From positions 2,227,001 to 2,291,000 of the forward strand of contig NZ_CP022957.1 of NCBI RefSeq assembly GCF_002269385.1: a DNA stretch of 64,000 nt, read 5' to 3'. The notes beneath the pieces were generated by a model, which saw nothing but the letters and a program-made list of their open reading frames with translations, did not search any database and was not told the origin of the DNA. This stretch comes from Maribacter cobaltidurans (GTDB taxonomy: Bacteria > Bacteroidota > Bacteroidia > Flavobacteriales > Flavobacteriaceae). This document shows positions 40,684 to 49,228 of the stretch, in pieces; the first letter of the stretch is position 1, and each line of letters starts with the position of its first letter. The position numbers and the translations under genes are program-made.

Positions 40684-41427
40684 TTATTTGTTCGCGTTCG
40701 TGATATATTTTTGTAACGCCATGGTCATGGACGGAGTCTCCGGAGTGGGAGCCTTAATGTCAATTCTAAGTCCGGCACCGGTAGCTGCCTCAACGGTAGA
40801 ATTGCCAAAAACCGCAATTCTAGTATCATTTTGCTTAAAATCAGGGAAGTTGTGTAGTAGGGACTCAATACCTGATGGACTAAAAAAGACCAAAATGTCA
40901 TAGTAAACATCCCTTAAATCTGATAAATCACTGATGACCGTCTTGTAAAAAATTCCTCGTTTCCAATTGATGTCCAACTCATTCAAGGTTTCAGGAACAT
41001 CGGGTTTTAAAACGTCGGAAGAAGGTAGCAAAAACTTTTCGTCCTTATATTTTTTTATCAGTGGAACTAAATCGGAAAACAAACGTTTTCCTACATAGAT
41101 TTTTCTTTTTCTATACACCACATACTTTTGAAGATAGTATGCTACAGCCTCTGATTGACAAAAATATTTCATGGTGTCCGGCACCTTGAAACGCATCTCC
41201 TCCGCTATTCTAAAGAAATGGTCTACTGCGTTTCGGCTTGTAAGTATAATTGCCGTAAAATCCTTTAAATCAATTTTTTGTTGACGTACGCTTTTGGCAT
41301 CTACTCCTTCAACATGGATAAAGGGTCTAAAGTCAACCTTTACCTTTTCTTTGTCGATGAGCCTGGAATAGGGAGAGTTTTCCATTTTAGGCTCAGGCTG
41401 AGAGACCAAAATTGTTTTTACTTTCAT
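40684..41427 (-). CDS. hemD: Uroporphyrinogen-III synthase
   Basis: 247 residues from the ATG at 41427 (MKVKTILVSQPEPK), which matches the family start; 20 upstream in-frame residues are not supported. The two-domain HemD fold is visible: DFTAIILTSRNAVDHFF, KYFCQSEAVAYYLQ, FLLPSSDVLKPDVPETL, DILVFFSPSGIESLL and RIAVFGNSTVEAATGAGL. It closes hydroxymethylbilane to uroporphyrinogen III in heme synthesis. The sequence is divergent, as usual for HemD. It lies 8 nt after the DUF4271 gene in a leftward operon. Confidence 0.88.
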   Translation of the reverse strand: MKVKTILVSQPEPKMENSPYSRLIDKEKVKVDFRPFIHVEGVDAKSVRQQKIDLKDFTAIILTSRNAVDHFFRIAEEMRFKVPDTMKYFCQSEAVAYYLQKYVVYRKRKIYVGKRLFSDLVPLIKKYKDEKFLLPSSDVLKPDVPETLNELDINWKRGIFYKTVISDLSDLRDVYYDILVFFSPSGIESLLHNFPDFKQNDTRIAVFGNSTVEAATGAGLRIDIKAPTPETPSMTMALQKYITNANK

Positions 41428-41435
41428 AAGACACA

Positions 41436-42089
41436 CTATTTTAGAAAGCTTCCCATTATTATAAGGGGTGCAATTTCGAGTGCGCAAAGGTACAAAATAA
41501 AATAGAAAAAGTAGGAACTAATGAATTTTTGATGAATCCTAACCACTGTAACCCAGCCAATAATATTAATGATAATAAAAAGGACAATCGCTGATAAAAC
41601 TACTGTCATTGAGTTAATGTATACAAAACTCAAAAGTATATTGGCTAGAAAAAGAACGATACTGCTATAATTTAAATACGAGGCTTTTTTAAACAGTAAT
41701 TCGTTAATGGTACCGTAGGATCCAAATATAAAACCATTTCCTAGTTGTAGGAACATTTTGGTCAAAACAAAAAGAAAAATGAATCCGAGAATTACAAAAA
41801 AAGTCACATTTGGAACCTTTATTTCCGGACTTGAATAAGCACGCCATGTCAAATATAAAAAGAGGGAAATGTTTATTATTTGAAAAACTGTAAGCAGTAT
41901 ATGAAACCAATTGAAAAGCTTCTCCTTTTTATTGTACATAATAATGTACTTGTTGTTGAAAGGTAAAATGATAAAATTTAAAAAGCGGGTATAGAAAATC
42001 TTTTTGGCAATGACCATCAATATCAGGCTTACCAATAGCACTAATGTAATCCAATCTATATTTTGAGTAATCCTAGTAATCGGCTCCAT
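41436..42089 (-). CDS. DUF4271 membrane protein
   Basis: 217 residues with about six transmembrane helices and many aromatic and isoleucine residues; the pattern GSYGTINELLFKKASYLNYSS... and the C-terminal IHQKFISSYFFYFILYLCALEIAPL identify DUF4271. The family is specific to Bacteroidota and is usually next to hemD, as here. Function unknown. Its ATG overlaps the stop of the preceding glycosyltransferase gene (TAATG). Confidence 0.9.
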   Translation of the reverse strand: MEPITRITQNIDWITLVLLVSLILMVIAKKIFYTRFLNFIILPFNNKYIIMYNKKEKLFNWFHILLTVFQIINISLFLYLTWRAYSSPEIKVPNVTFFVILGFIFLFVLTKMFLQLGNGFIFGSYGTINELLFKKASYLNYSSIVLFLANILLSFVYINSMTVVLSAIVLFIIINIIGWVTVVRIHQKFISSYFFYFILYLCALEIAPLIIMGSFLK

Positions 42090-43759
42090 TAATGAACTGG
42101 TATTGGTTTTCCATTAAGACCGGGATAAAGCCCATTTTCCGAAATTACCACCCTAATGTAGCCTACTTTTTCCTGATTATAATCAGGAATCTCCAAGGAA
42201 AAATCGGTCGTATCTTTTTTGGATAAAATTTCCATGCCCTTTTCCAAGGGCGTTGGTGTCACCGGTTTCAAACTTAAGGTATTTTTATAGGGACTCAAAT
42301 AGGCTATTGAAAATTTAAGTTTTGATAGTTCAATATCAACATCATACGGGTTTACTATTTTAAGATGATACCCTGAACTGCCCAATGATACACTTTCCTC
42401 TTCAAGTATACATTCCAGCTTTCTATAGGAATTAAATTCCGGAATGTATTTGCCCTTGTACACCCATCCATCTGGTTTGGTATAGGAAAATGTATTATCA
42501 TTTATATACTTGGAAAGGTAAGCTACTTTTTTACCCCTAACGCGTTCTTCTGAGTTATCTATGGAATATTGGTTCTTCCTATACATGACATTATTTAGGG
42601 AAAATGTAGGTATCCCTCCAGAATAAAATTCATACATAGGGGCATTTCGGTAGGAGTTTTCAAAAACCACGGGTATGTCGCCAACCTCTTCGTGGATTTC
42701 ATTGACCCAAACTTTATTGCCGTGACTTTCATAATAAAAGTTGAAAAGCAGGGGTTGATGAACAAGTCCCAATCTTAGATAAAGAATTAGAACGGCATTC
42801 ACGATTCCCAATCTGATAATCCATTTGAGCACAGATTTATGCCCCAACATATAGTTATAGACGATGACGACCAGAGGTATGCAAATGACTATAATCCACT
42901 GTGTTTGCACCCTCCTGTTGAAACTTGAAATAAAGAAGAAAAGAATAACTCCATATACCAGATATAAAAGAGCCTTATTAAATAAATCCTTGCTCTTGGT
43001 TTTATAGAGGGCATAGTAGATAAAAGGAAAGGTAAGCCCAAATATGGCGATCAGATTCACAAAAAAGCCCAACGTATACTTTTCAAATGAATAGGCATCA
43101 TTGGGGCGTTCATATAAATGATATTTAATACTCACAAAATCGTTCTCGTAAAGCCAATAAAAATGAGGTACATAACAGATTAACGCCACTAAGACTGACA
43201 ACCATGCATACCTATTCTTAACCAATTTTAAGTTGGAAAGCAACACAAACAAAATAACAAGTACGGCATGGTATTTACTGTACATCAGTGCAGCCATACA
43301 AATTCCCAATACAATTGCCGTAGTAATTTTTTCGGCCTTTAAAAAGTGTTTATAAGACAATAGAAAGCAGGAGGTAAAGAACAGCAAGGGGGTGTCTGGA
43401 AGTGTAAAGAATCCGTACGCATTTAATAGGGTCATTGAAAATACCAAGAGAAAAAAATGCGGTATGTATCCATTCTTTTCTGGTTTATCTATAAGTAACC
43501 AGAGTAAAACAAGGTTGACCGTAGAAATTACGCAACTCATAAAGCGAACCCCAAGTTCACCATTAAAAATAAGACCGCTTATTTTTATGAGCAGGGCAAC
43601 CATGGGAGGATGGTCAAAGTACCCCCAGGCCATATTTTGACTATAGTACCAATAGTAAGCTTCATCGAATATTAACTCCGTGAAAGAGGATTGCACTAAA
43701 TTCAGAACAAAAAAAGCAGCAAGGAAATAATAAAATTGCTTTGGGGTTTTTTCGAACAT
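42089..43759 (-). CDS. GT39/ArnT-like membrane glycosyltransferase
   Basis: 556 residues. The N-terminal half has the PMT/ArnT-type pattern ELIFDEAYYWYYSQNMAWGYFDHPPMVALLI, where the acidic residues in the first extracytoplasmic loop are catalytic in this superfamily, and about ten transmembrane helices to about residue 350. The last 200 residues form a soluble beta-rich domain. Such enzymes transfer a sugar from a polyprenyl-phosphate donor to lipid or protein. The divergent neighbour makes polyprenyl-phosphate sugars, so donor supply is a plausible link. Confidence 0.9.
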   Translation of the reverse strand: MFEKTPKQFYYFLAAFFVLNLVQSSFTELIFDEAYYWYYSQNMAWGYFDHPPMVALLIKISGLIFNGELGVRFMSCVISTVNLVLLWLLIDKPEKNGYIPHFFLLVFSMTLLNAYGFFTLPDTPLLFFTSCFLLSYKHFLKAEKITTAIVLGICMAALMYSKYHAVLVILFVLLSNLKLVKNRYAWLSVLVALICYVPHFYWLYENDFVSIKYHLYERPNDAYSFEKYTLGFFVNLIAIFGLTFPFIYYALYKTKSKDLFNKALLYLVYGVILFFFISSFNRRVQTQWIIVICIPLVVIVYNYMLGHKSVLKWIIRLGIVNAVLILYLRLGLVHQPLLFNFYYESHGNKVWVNEIHEEVGDIPVVFENSYRNAPMYEFYSGGIPTFSLNNVMYRKNQYSIDNSEERVRGKKVAYLSKYINDNTFSYTKPDGWVYKGKYIPEFNSYRKLECILEEESVSLGSSGYHLKIVNPYDVDIELSKLKFSIAYLSPYKNTLSLKPVTPTPLEKGMEILSKKDTTDFSLEIPDYNQEKVGYIRVVISENGLYPGLNGKPIPVH

Positions 43760-43861
43760 TCGCAGTCGTTAAAGGTGTAAAATTACAAACTTCTGGTTGT
43801 TTTCCTTTTTTTAAATCGAGATTAAAGGTACCACGCCGTTTTTTCACCATTATTAAAATAT

Positions 43862-43869
43862 TACTTTTG
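43862..43869 (+). promoter_or_regulatory. Probable -7 promoter box
   Basis: TACTTTTG matches TAnnTTTG and ends 19 nt before the ATG at 43889. Confidence 0.5.
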
Positions 43870-43888
43870 TGATTATATAGCCAAATAG

Positions 43889-44617
43889 ATGTCCAATAGT
43901 GTTGTAATCATTCCTACTTTCAACGAAATTGAAAATATTGATGCGATAATCAATGCTGTTTTTCAGTTGCCAAAAAAATTCCATGTACTTGTTGTAGACG
44001 ATAACTCTCCAGATGGCACCGCGAATCGCGTAAGGGAATTACAGAAACAGTTTGGGGGTAGTCTTTTTTTAGAGGTCAGGGAAGAAAAATCGGGTTTGGG
44101 CACGGCTTACATCCATGGGTTTAAATGGGCCATTGCCAGAAAGTATGATTATATTTTTGAGATGGATGCAGATTTTTCCCATAATCCAACTGATTTATTA
44201 AGGTTGCTAAAAGCCTGTGAGAAAGGGGCAGATGTATCGGTCGGTTCTAGATACAAAAAGGGAGTGAACGTAGTCAACTGGCCCCTGTACAGGGTTTTGT
44301 TGTCCTATGGGGCGTCCTTTTATGTTAAAATGATAACCGGGATGAGAGTCCATGATCCAACGGCAGGTTTTGTCTGTTACAGGAGACATGTCCTTGAGAG
44401 TATCGAGCTGGATTCCGTTCGTTTTGTTGGGTATGCATTTCAGATTGAGATGAAGTTTAGGGCATATCTCAAAAATTATAAAATAGAGGAGGTTTCCATT
44501 ATCTTTAAGGATAGGGTAAAAGGAAAATCCAAGATGAGTTCTTCTATTATCAGCGAAGCAATCTGGGGGGTCTTTGTGATGAAACTTCGTAGTCTTTTTC
44601 AAAAAAATAAATTTTAA
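43889..44617 (+). CDS. Polyprenol monophosphomannose synthase-type glycosyltransferase (GT2)
   Basis: 242 residues. GT-A fold of the dolichyl-phosphate mannose synthase group: VIIPTFNEIENIDAII, VVDDNSPDGTANRV (DDxSxDGT donor site), EMDADFSHNPTDLL (DxD metal site) and GSRYKKGV. There is no C-terminal membrane domain, so it acts on a lipid phosphate at the inner membrane surface. It probably makes polyprenyl-phosphate-mannose or -glucose. First gene of an operon with dihydroorotase (2 nt gap) and a DUF4296 lipoprotein. Confidence 0.94.
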   Translation: MSNSVVIIPTFNEIENIDAIINAVFQLPKKFHVLVVDDNSPDGTANRVRELQKQFGGSLFLEVREEKSGLGTAYIHGFKWAIARKYDYIFEMDADFSHNPTDLLRLLKACEKGADVSVGSRYKKGVNVVNWPLYRVLLSYGASFYVKMITGMRVHDPTAGFVCYRRHVLESIELDSVRFVGYAFQIEMKFRAYLKNYKIEEVSIIFKDRVKGKSKMSSSIISEAIWGVFVMKLRSLFQKNKF

Positions 44618-44619
44618 CC

Positions 44620-45954
44620 ATGAACAAAACGCTATTAAAAAATGGCAAGGTTGTAAACGAAGGGACAATTAAGGAATTGGATCTTCTTCTGGAAGGGGAT
44701 TATATTTTGCGCATTTCCAACGATATTTCGGACAAGGATGCAACGGTCATCGACCTAGAAGGAAAATATGTTTTACCGGGTATAATTGATGATCAAGTAC
44801 ATTTTAGGGAGCCTGGCCTTACACATAAAGGAAATATAGCCACAGAAAGCAGGGCCGCAGTTGCTGGTGGTATTACTACCTATATGGAACAACCCAATAC
44901 AGTTCCGCAAACTACGACGATTGCCAAACTGGAGGAAAAATTCTCAATGGCCAAGGAAACCTCCTTTGCCAATTATTCCTTTTTGTTCGGTGGTACCAAC
45001 GATAATTTGGAAGAATTAAAACGCTTGGATAAAAATGCCTGTTCAGGGATAAAATTATTCTTGGGTTCCTCAACAGGAAATATGTTGGTAGACGATGAAG
45101 CGGTTATAGAAAATATATTCAATAGTACAGAAATGGTAATTTCCGCACATTGTGAGGATGAAACCACTATTCGTAAAAACTTAGAAGCATACCGGGAGAA
45201 GTATGGAGAGGATATCCCAATACAATACCATCCTCTTATTAGAAGTGAGGAAGCGTGCTATATATCTTCCTCAAGAGCTATAGCTTTAGCAAAAAAAACA
45301 GGGGCCAGGTTACATGTGTTTCACTTATCCACGGGAAAGGAAACAGCTTTGTTCAGGAATGATATTCCATTGGAGGAAAAGAAGATTACTTCTGAGGTAT
45401 GCATTCACCATTTATGGTTTTCAGACAAAGATTATTTGGACAAGGGAACGTTGATTAAATGGAATCCGGCCGTGAAGACGGCACAGGACCGCAAAACACT
45501 TTGGAAAGCCTTGTTGGATGATAGGATAGATGTAGTGGCCACAGATCATGCCCCTCATGTACTCGCAGAAAAGGATAACCCCTACACCAGTGCCCCAAGT
45601 GGAGGACCCTTGGTTCAACATGCACTACCTGCTATGTTGGAAAAGCATTTGGATGGAGTTATTTCTTTGGAACGGATGGTTGAAAAAATGTGCCATAATC
45701 CCGCCAAATTATTCCAAATTGAAAAGAGGGGATTCATTAGGGAAGGAAATTTTGCCGATCTGGCCGTGGTATCCCTTAATGCTCCTTGGAAGGTTTCCAG
45801 AGAAAATATACTATACAAATGCGGGTGGTCTCCTTTTGATGGAAATTCTTTTAGGGCCCGAGTGACCCATACGTTTGTCAATGGACATTTAGCCTATGAC
45901 AACGGAAAATTATCAGAAAAAAGAAACGCAAAAAGACTCACATTCAATAGATGA
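44620..45954 (+). CDS. pyrC: Dihydroorotase
   Basis: 444 residues, amidohydrolase fold. Metal-site residues: H61 in DDQVHFREPG, carboxylated-lysine candidate K145 (SGIKLFLGSS), H177 (ISAHCEDE), H235 (HVFHLST) and D309 (ATDHAPH). The usual first ligand of the HxH pair is Q59 here, so the site may hold metals differently; I recall the same DDQVHF pattern in other Bacteroidota, which makes loss of function unlikely. It closes carbamoyl aspartate to dihydroorotate in pyrimidine synthesis. It overlaps the DUF4296 gene by 4 nt. Confidence 0.92.
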   Translation: MNKTLLKNGKVVNEGTIKELDLLLEGDYILRISNDISDKDATVIDLEGKYVLPGIIDDQVHFREPGLTHKGNIATESRAAVAGGITTYMEQPNTVPQTTTIAKLEEKFSMAKETSFANYSFLFGGTNDNLEELKRLDKNACSGIKLFLGSSTGNMLVDDEAVIENIFNSTEMVISAHCEDETTIRKNLEAYREKYGEDIPIQYHPLIRSEEACYISSSRAIALAKKTGARLHVFHLSTGKETALFRNDIPLEEKKITSEVCIHHLWFSDKDYLDKGTLIKWNPAVKTAQDRKTLWKALLDDRIDVVATDHAPHVLAEKDNPYTSAPSGGPLVQHALPAMLEKHLDGVISLERMVEKMCHNPAKLFQIEKRGFIREGNFADLAVVSLNAPWKVSRENILYKCGWSPFDGNSFRARVTHTFVNGHLAYDNGKLSEKRNAKRLTFNR

Positions 45955-46388
45955 GAAGAATTAAAATTGTCATGCTCATAGTGTTTTTCACCTATTCTTG
46001 TGGTGAAAAATTAATAGAAGAACCGGAGAACCTTATTCCAAAGGATAAGATGATTTTGGTATTAAGGGACATGGCGTTAATTAATGCGGCCAAAGGTGCT
46101 AACCTGGGAATATTAAAGGATAATGCGATAGAGCCTACCAATTATGTTTTTGAAAAGTATAAAATTGATAGTGCTCAATTTGTGGAGAGCGACCGTTATT
46201 ATGCCTCCTTACCATTAGAATATGAAGCCATTTATACCGAAGTAGAAACGATATTGGAGCAAAAAAGAATACAATTGGAGCAAGAAAAAAAAGTTGCTGA
46301 TAGCCTGAAGTATCTAGAAAGCAAACAGAATAAACCCGCAATAGACAGCTTGGGGACTTCCACTAATTTGAAGAATGATGTTCCGTAA
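45951..46388 (+). CDS. DUF4296 lipoprotein
   Basis: 145 residues. Lipoprotein signal with the lipid cysteine at 17 (VFFTYSCGEK). The mature part starts with PENLIPKDKMILVLRDMALINAAKG, the DUF4296 pattern, and ends with a charged helical tail. The family is restricted to Bacteroidota and commonly follows the dihydroorotase and glycosyltransferase genes (as I recall). Function unknown. Its 3' end overlaps the convergent epimerase gene by 26 nt. Confidence 0.88.
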   Translation: MRRIKIVMLIVFFTYSCGEKLIEEPENLIPKDKMILVLRDMALINAAKGANLGILKDNAIEPTNYVFEKYKIDSAQFVESDRYYASLPLEYEAIYTEVETILEQKRIQLEQEKKVADSLKYLESKQNKPAIDSLGTSTNLKNDVP

Positions 46389-47379
46389 TATATTTTTTGG
46401 CGCTAAAAGCAATACTGTGCTCTACAGACTCAAATTCAAAACCTAAGGCCGTCCTAATTTTTGTGCTGCTATACGTTTCAGGATGTAAAAGTGAGTACAC
46501 GGAGTTCTTGGTAATGGTTCTGGGTTTTCCGGTAATTAGGGTCTTGAAAAAATCGAAATACCTGCCTATTTTCAGTTGCCATTTCTTAAGTCTTTTACTT
46601 GGTATCTTTTTTTCTATATGTTTCGCTGTTAGGCTTATGGCTTCCTTGAAGGAAAGATTTTCGGCTACCAAAATAAATCTTTCGTTCTTAATGGAGGATT
46701 CCATTAACTTCATCATAATTTGAACTACGTCATTTACGCTTACAAATCCTGTACCCCCCGGTGGATAAAAGGAATATCCTCTGTTGACCGTAGTAAATAG
46801 TTTTCCACTTCCATTTGCCCAGAACCCTGGTCCAATGATAACCCCTGGATTTACAATTACGGCATCTAGATTTTCTTGGGTACCCCTCCATACTTCCATT
46901 TCGGCAGATTTTTTTGTGAGGGCGTATACATTGGTATACAATTCGTTCCAGTCATTTTCTTCCGTGGCTTCTTTTCCACGAAGACTTCTTCCAATAGTGC
47001 CAATAGTACTTACGTAACAGAGTTTTTCAATGTTATGGTGAATACATAGATTTACAATATTGGCCGTTCCCTCTACATTCACTTTCCTTAGTTTTTTAAA
47101 ATCTTTGGGATCAAATGAAATTAGGGCGGCGGCATGGTATACCTGTTTTACATCCAAAAAGGCATATTCCAAGGAAGGAAGGTCGAGAATATCGCCTTGG
47201 ATCCAATCGATTTGGTCAAAAATTGACTGAACATCATCCTGATAATAAGAGAAGACTTTTTTTACCTGCTGAAGTTTTTCCTGAGATCTATAAATGGCCC
47301 TGACCTTGATTTTAGATAGAACCAATCTTAATATCAAGTGAGAACCCACCAAGCCCGTACCTCCGGTAACTAAAACCAT
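46363..47379 (-). CDS. NAD(P)-dependent epimerase/dehydratase-family protein
   Basis: 338 residues, extended short-chain dehydrogenase fold. The cofactor site is VLVTGGTGLVGSHLILRL (GxxGxxG) at the N-terminus; the catalytic YxxxK is YALTKK with the upstream VSTIGTIGR serine region. The NPGVIIGPGFW segment is typical of the dihydroflavonol-reductase-like subgroup. The substrate is not predictable; sugar or lipid intermediates are possible. It is divergent from tyrS. Confidence 0.9.
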   Translation of the reverse strand: MVLVTGGTGLVGSHLILRLVLSKIKVRAIYRSQEKLQQVKKVFSYYQDDVQSIFDQIDWIQGDILDLPSLEYAFLDVKQVYHAAALISFDPKDFKKLRKVNVEGTANIVNLCIHHNIEKLCYVSTIGTIGRSLRGKEATEENDWNELYTNVYALTKKSAEMEVWRGTQENLDAVIVNPGVIIGPGFWANGSGKLFTTVNRGYSFYPPGGTGFVSVNDVVQIMMKLMESSIKNERFILVAENLSFKEAISLTAKHIEKKIPSKRLKKWQLKIGRYFDFFKTLITGKPRTITKNSVYSLLHPETYSSTKIRTALGFEFESVEHSIAFSAKKYITEHHSSN

Positions 47380-47427
47380 AATTCAAATTTAGGGAATACA
47401 CATGGATAAATTCCTCTCCAATTCAAG

Positions 47428-47458
47428 TTGATCAGCGGCATTTTTCCTTTTATATTTG
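47428..47458 (+). promoter_or_regulatory. Promoter of tyrS
   Basis: TTG at 47428-47430, 20 nt spacer, and TATATTTG at 47451-47458: both Bacteroidota promoter elements at the expected spacing. The -7 box ends 26 nt before the ATG at 47485. Confidence 0.65.
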
Positions 47459-47484
47459 CAGGGAATCAAAAAGAAATAAATCAA

Positions 47485-48783
47485 ATGGCTTCAAACTTTG
47501 TAAAGGAGTTGGAATGGAGGGGAATGTTGCACGATGCAATGCCTGGAACGGAAGAATACCTTATGGAAGGAATGCAATCTGCCTATGTGGGCATAGACCC
47601 AACGGCAGATTCTTTGCACATAGGTCATTTAGTGGGGGTAATGATGTTAAGACACTTCCAGTTGGCCGGGCATAAACCTTTTGCATTGGTTGGCGGTGCC
47701 ACTGGAATGATAGGGGACCCATCCGGAAAATCCTCGGAGCGTAATCTTTTGGATGAAGCTACCCTTCGTCACAACCAGGAAGCCTTAAAAGCTCAGCTGG
47801 CCAGATTTTTGGATTTTGAGAGCGATGCGAAAAACGCAGCGGTTTTGGTCAACAATTATGACTGGATGAAAGACTTTTCCTTTCTGGATTTTATTCGAGA
47901 CGTGGGCAAGCACATTACCGTGAATTATATGATGGCGAAGGATTCCGTAAAAAAGAGACTTTCTGCCGAAGCAAAGGAAGGCATGTCATTTACGGAATTT
48001 ACCTATCAACTGGTGCAAGGGTATGATTTCCTGCATCTATATAGAACCTATAACTGTACCCTACAAATGGGTGGCAGTGATCAATGGGGCAATATTACAA
48101 CCGGTACGGAGTTGATTCGAAGAATAGGTGGTGGAAAAGGATATGCACTTACCTGCCCGTTAATCACGAAAGCGGATGGCACCAAATTTGGAAAAACGGA
48201 AAGCGGGAATGTTTGGCTGGATGCCGAAAGGACCTCCCCCTATAAATTTTATCAATATTGGCTGAATACTTCGGATACGGATGCCGAGAAATATATCAAG
48301 ATTTTCACTTTCCTTACAAAAGAAGCGATTGAGGATCTTGTAGCCCAGCATTCTGAAGCCCCACACCTTAGGTTGCTCCAAAAGAAATTGGCGGAGGAAA
48401 TTACCGTGATGGTCCATTCACAGGAAGATTTGGATAATGCGGTAAAGGCCAGTGATATACTTTTTGGAAAGTCTACTTCGCAAGATCTCAAAGGGTTAAA
48501 TGAAAAAACGTTTTTGGATGTTTTTGAAGGTGTACCCCAGGCTGAAATTCCTATGTCCTCTTTGGATAATGGTTTGGATATGATTGGGGCATTGTCTGCG
48601 CAAACCGGTTTTTTGGGCTCCAATGGAGAAGCTCGGAGGGAATTAAAACAGAATTCTATTTCAGTGAACAAGGAAAAGGTCAAGGAAAACTATGTCATTG
48701 GCAGGGAGGACCTTATTAATGGGAAATTTGTTTTGCTCCAGCGAGGCAAGAAGAATTATTTTGTACTTAAACTAACGGAATAG
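47485..48783 (+). CDS. tyrS: Tyrosyl-tRNA synthetase
   Basis: 432 residues from the ATG at 47485 ([17 protein letters not shown]). The class I HIGH motif is [14 protein letters not shown]; the tyrosine pocket has [24 protein letters not shown] in family order, and the KMSKS equivalent is KFGKT. The C-terminal S4-like RNA-binding domain is present ([20 protein letters not shown]). It charges tRNA-Tyr. A clear promoter precedes it, and an upstream in-frame extension was rejected because it begins within that promoter. Confidence 0.97.
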   Translation: MASNFVKELEWRGMLHDAMPGTEEYLMEGMQSAYVGIDPTADSLHIGHLVGVMMLRHFQLAGHKPFALVGGATGMIGDPSGKSSERNLLDEATLRHNQEALKAQLARFLDFESDAKNAAVLVNNYDWMKDFSFLDFIRDVGKHITVNYMMAKDSVKKRLSAEAKEGMSFTEFTYQLVQGYDFLHLYRTYNCTLQMGGSDQWGNITTGTELIRRIGGGKGYALTCPLITKADGTKFGKTESGNVWLDAERTSPYKFYQYWLNTSDTDAEKYIKIFTFLTKEAIEDLVAQHSEAPHLRLLQKKLAEEITVMVHSQEDLDNAVKASDILFGKSTSQDLKGLNEKTFLDVFEGVPQAEIPMSSLDNGLDMIGALSAQTGFLGSNGEARRELKQNSISVNKEKVKENYVIGREDLINGKFVLLQRGKKNYFVLKLTE

Positions 48784-48828
48784 GGGCAACCTTTTATTGG
48801 TTTCTTCATCTTTCCAAAAAGTTCTGTT

Positions 48829-49218
48829 ATGAAGCGATTTTTTTGGGTGATGATTTCCATTCTTTTTATATCATGTAATCAAGACGATGGGCCGGTAATT
48901 CAGGATACTTCTCTCAACGGTGAGTGGATCCTTCAGGACATCAGCTGCTTTTGCGGTTTTGACCCGGAGATTGATTTCTCTGAAACCCGGTTGTTTTTTG
49001 ATACAGAAAACGATAAGCTCACCGTTTTCAACGACGGGGATAATCAATTTTTCAAGCAATCTGGGGATTATTATTACGGGGGACAAAACAATATTCTGAC
49101 CTTTACCGATGATACTAGTTATCAATTTGAGATCAAAGGAAAACAAATGTCCTTGGTGTATTTGGACAACCCCAATATTGCCGATGACGAAGTAGCTTAT
49201 TTCTTTGTTAGGCCTTAG
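48829..49218 (+). CDS. Small lipoprotein, lipocalin-like, function unknown
   Basis: 129 residues. Lipobox at ILFISC (Cys16). The mature part has the pattern LNGEWILQDISCFCG...FSETRLFFD...KLTVFND...NILTFTDDTSYQFEIKGKQMSLVY, successive beta strands like the lipocalin-type META/DUF4488-like small lipoproteins of Bacteroidota. It is convergent with the DUF3857 gene with only 10 nt between the ends. Related in style, not clearly in sequence, to the lipoprotein at 51953. Confidence 0.75.
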   Translation: MKRFFWVMISILFISCNQDDGPVIQDTSLNGEWILQDISCFCGFDPEIDFSETRLFFDTENDKLTVFNDGDNQFFKQSGDYYYGGQNNILTFTDDTSYQFEIKGKQMSLVYLDNPNIADDEVAYFFVRP

Positions 49219-49228
49219 TTTTAAGAAA

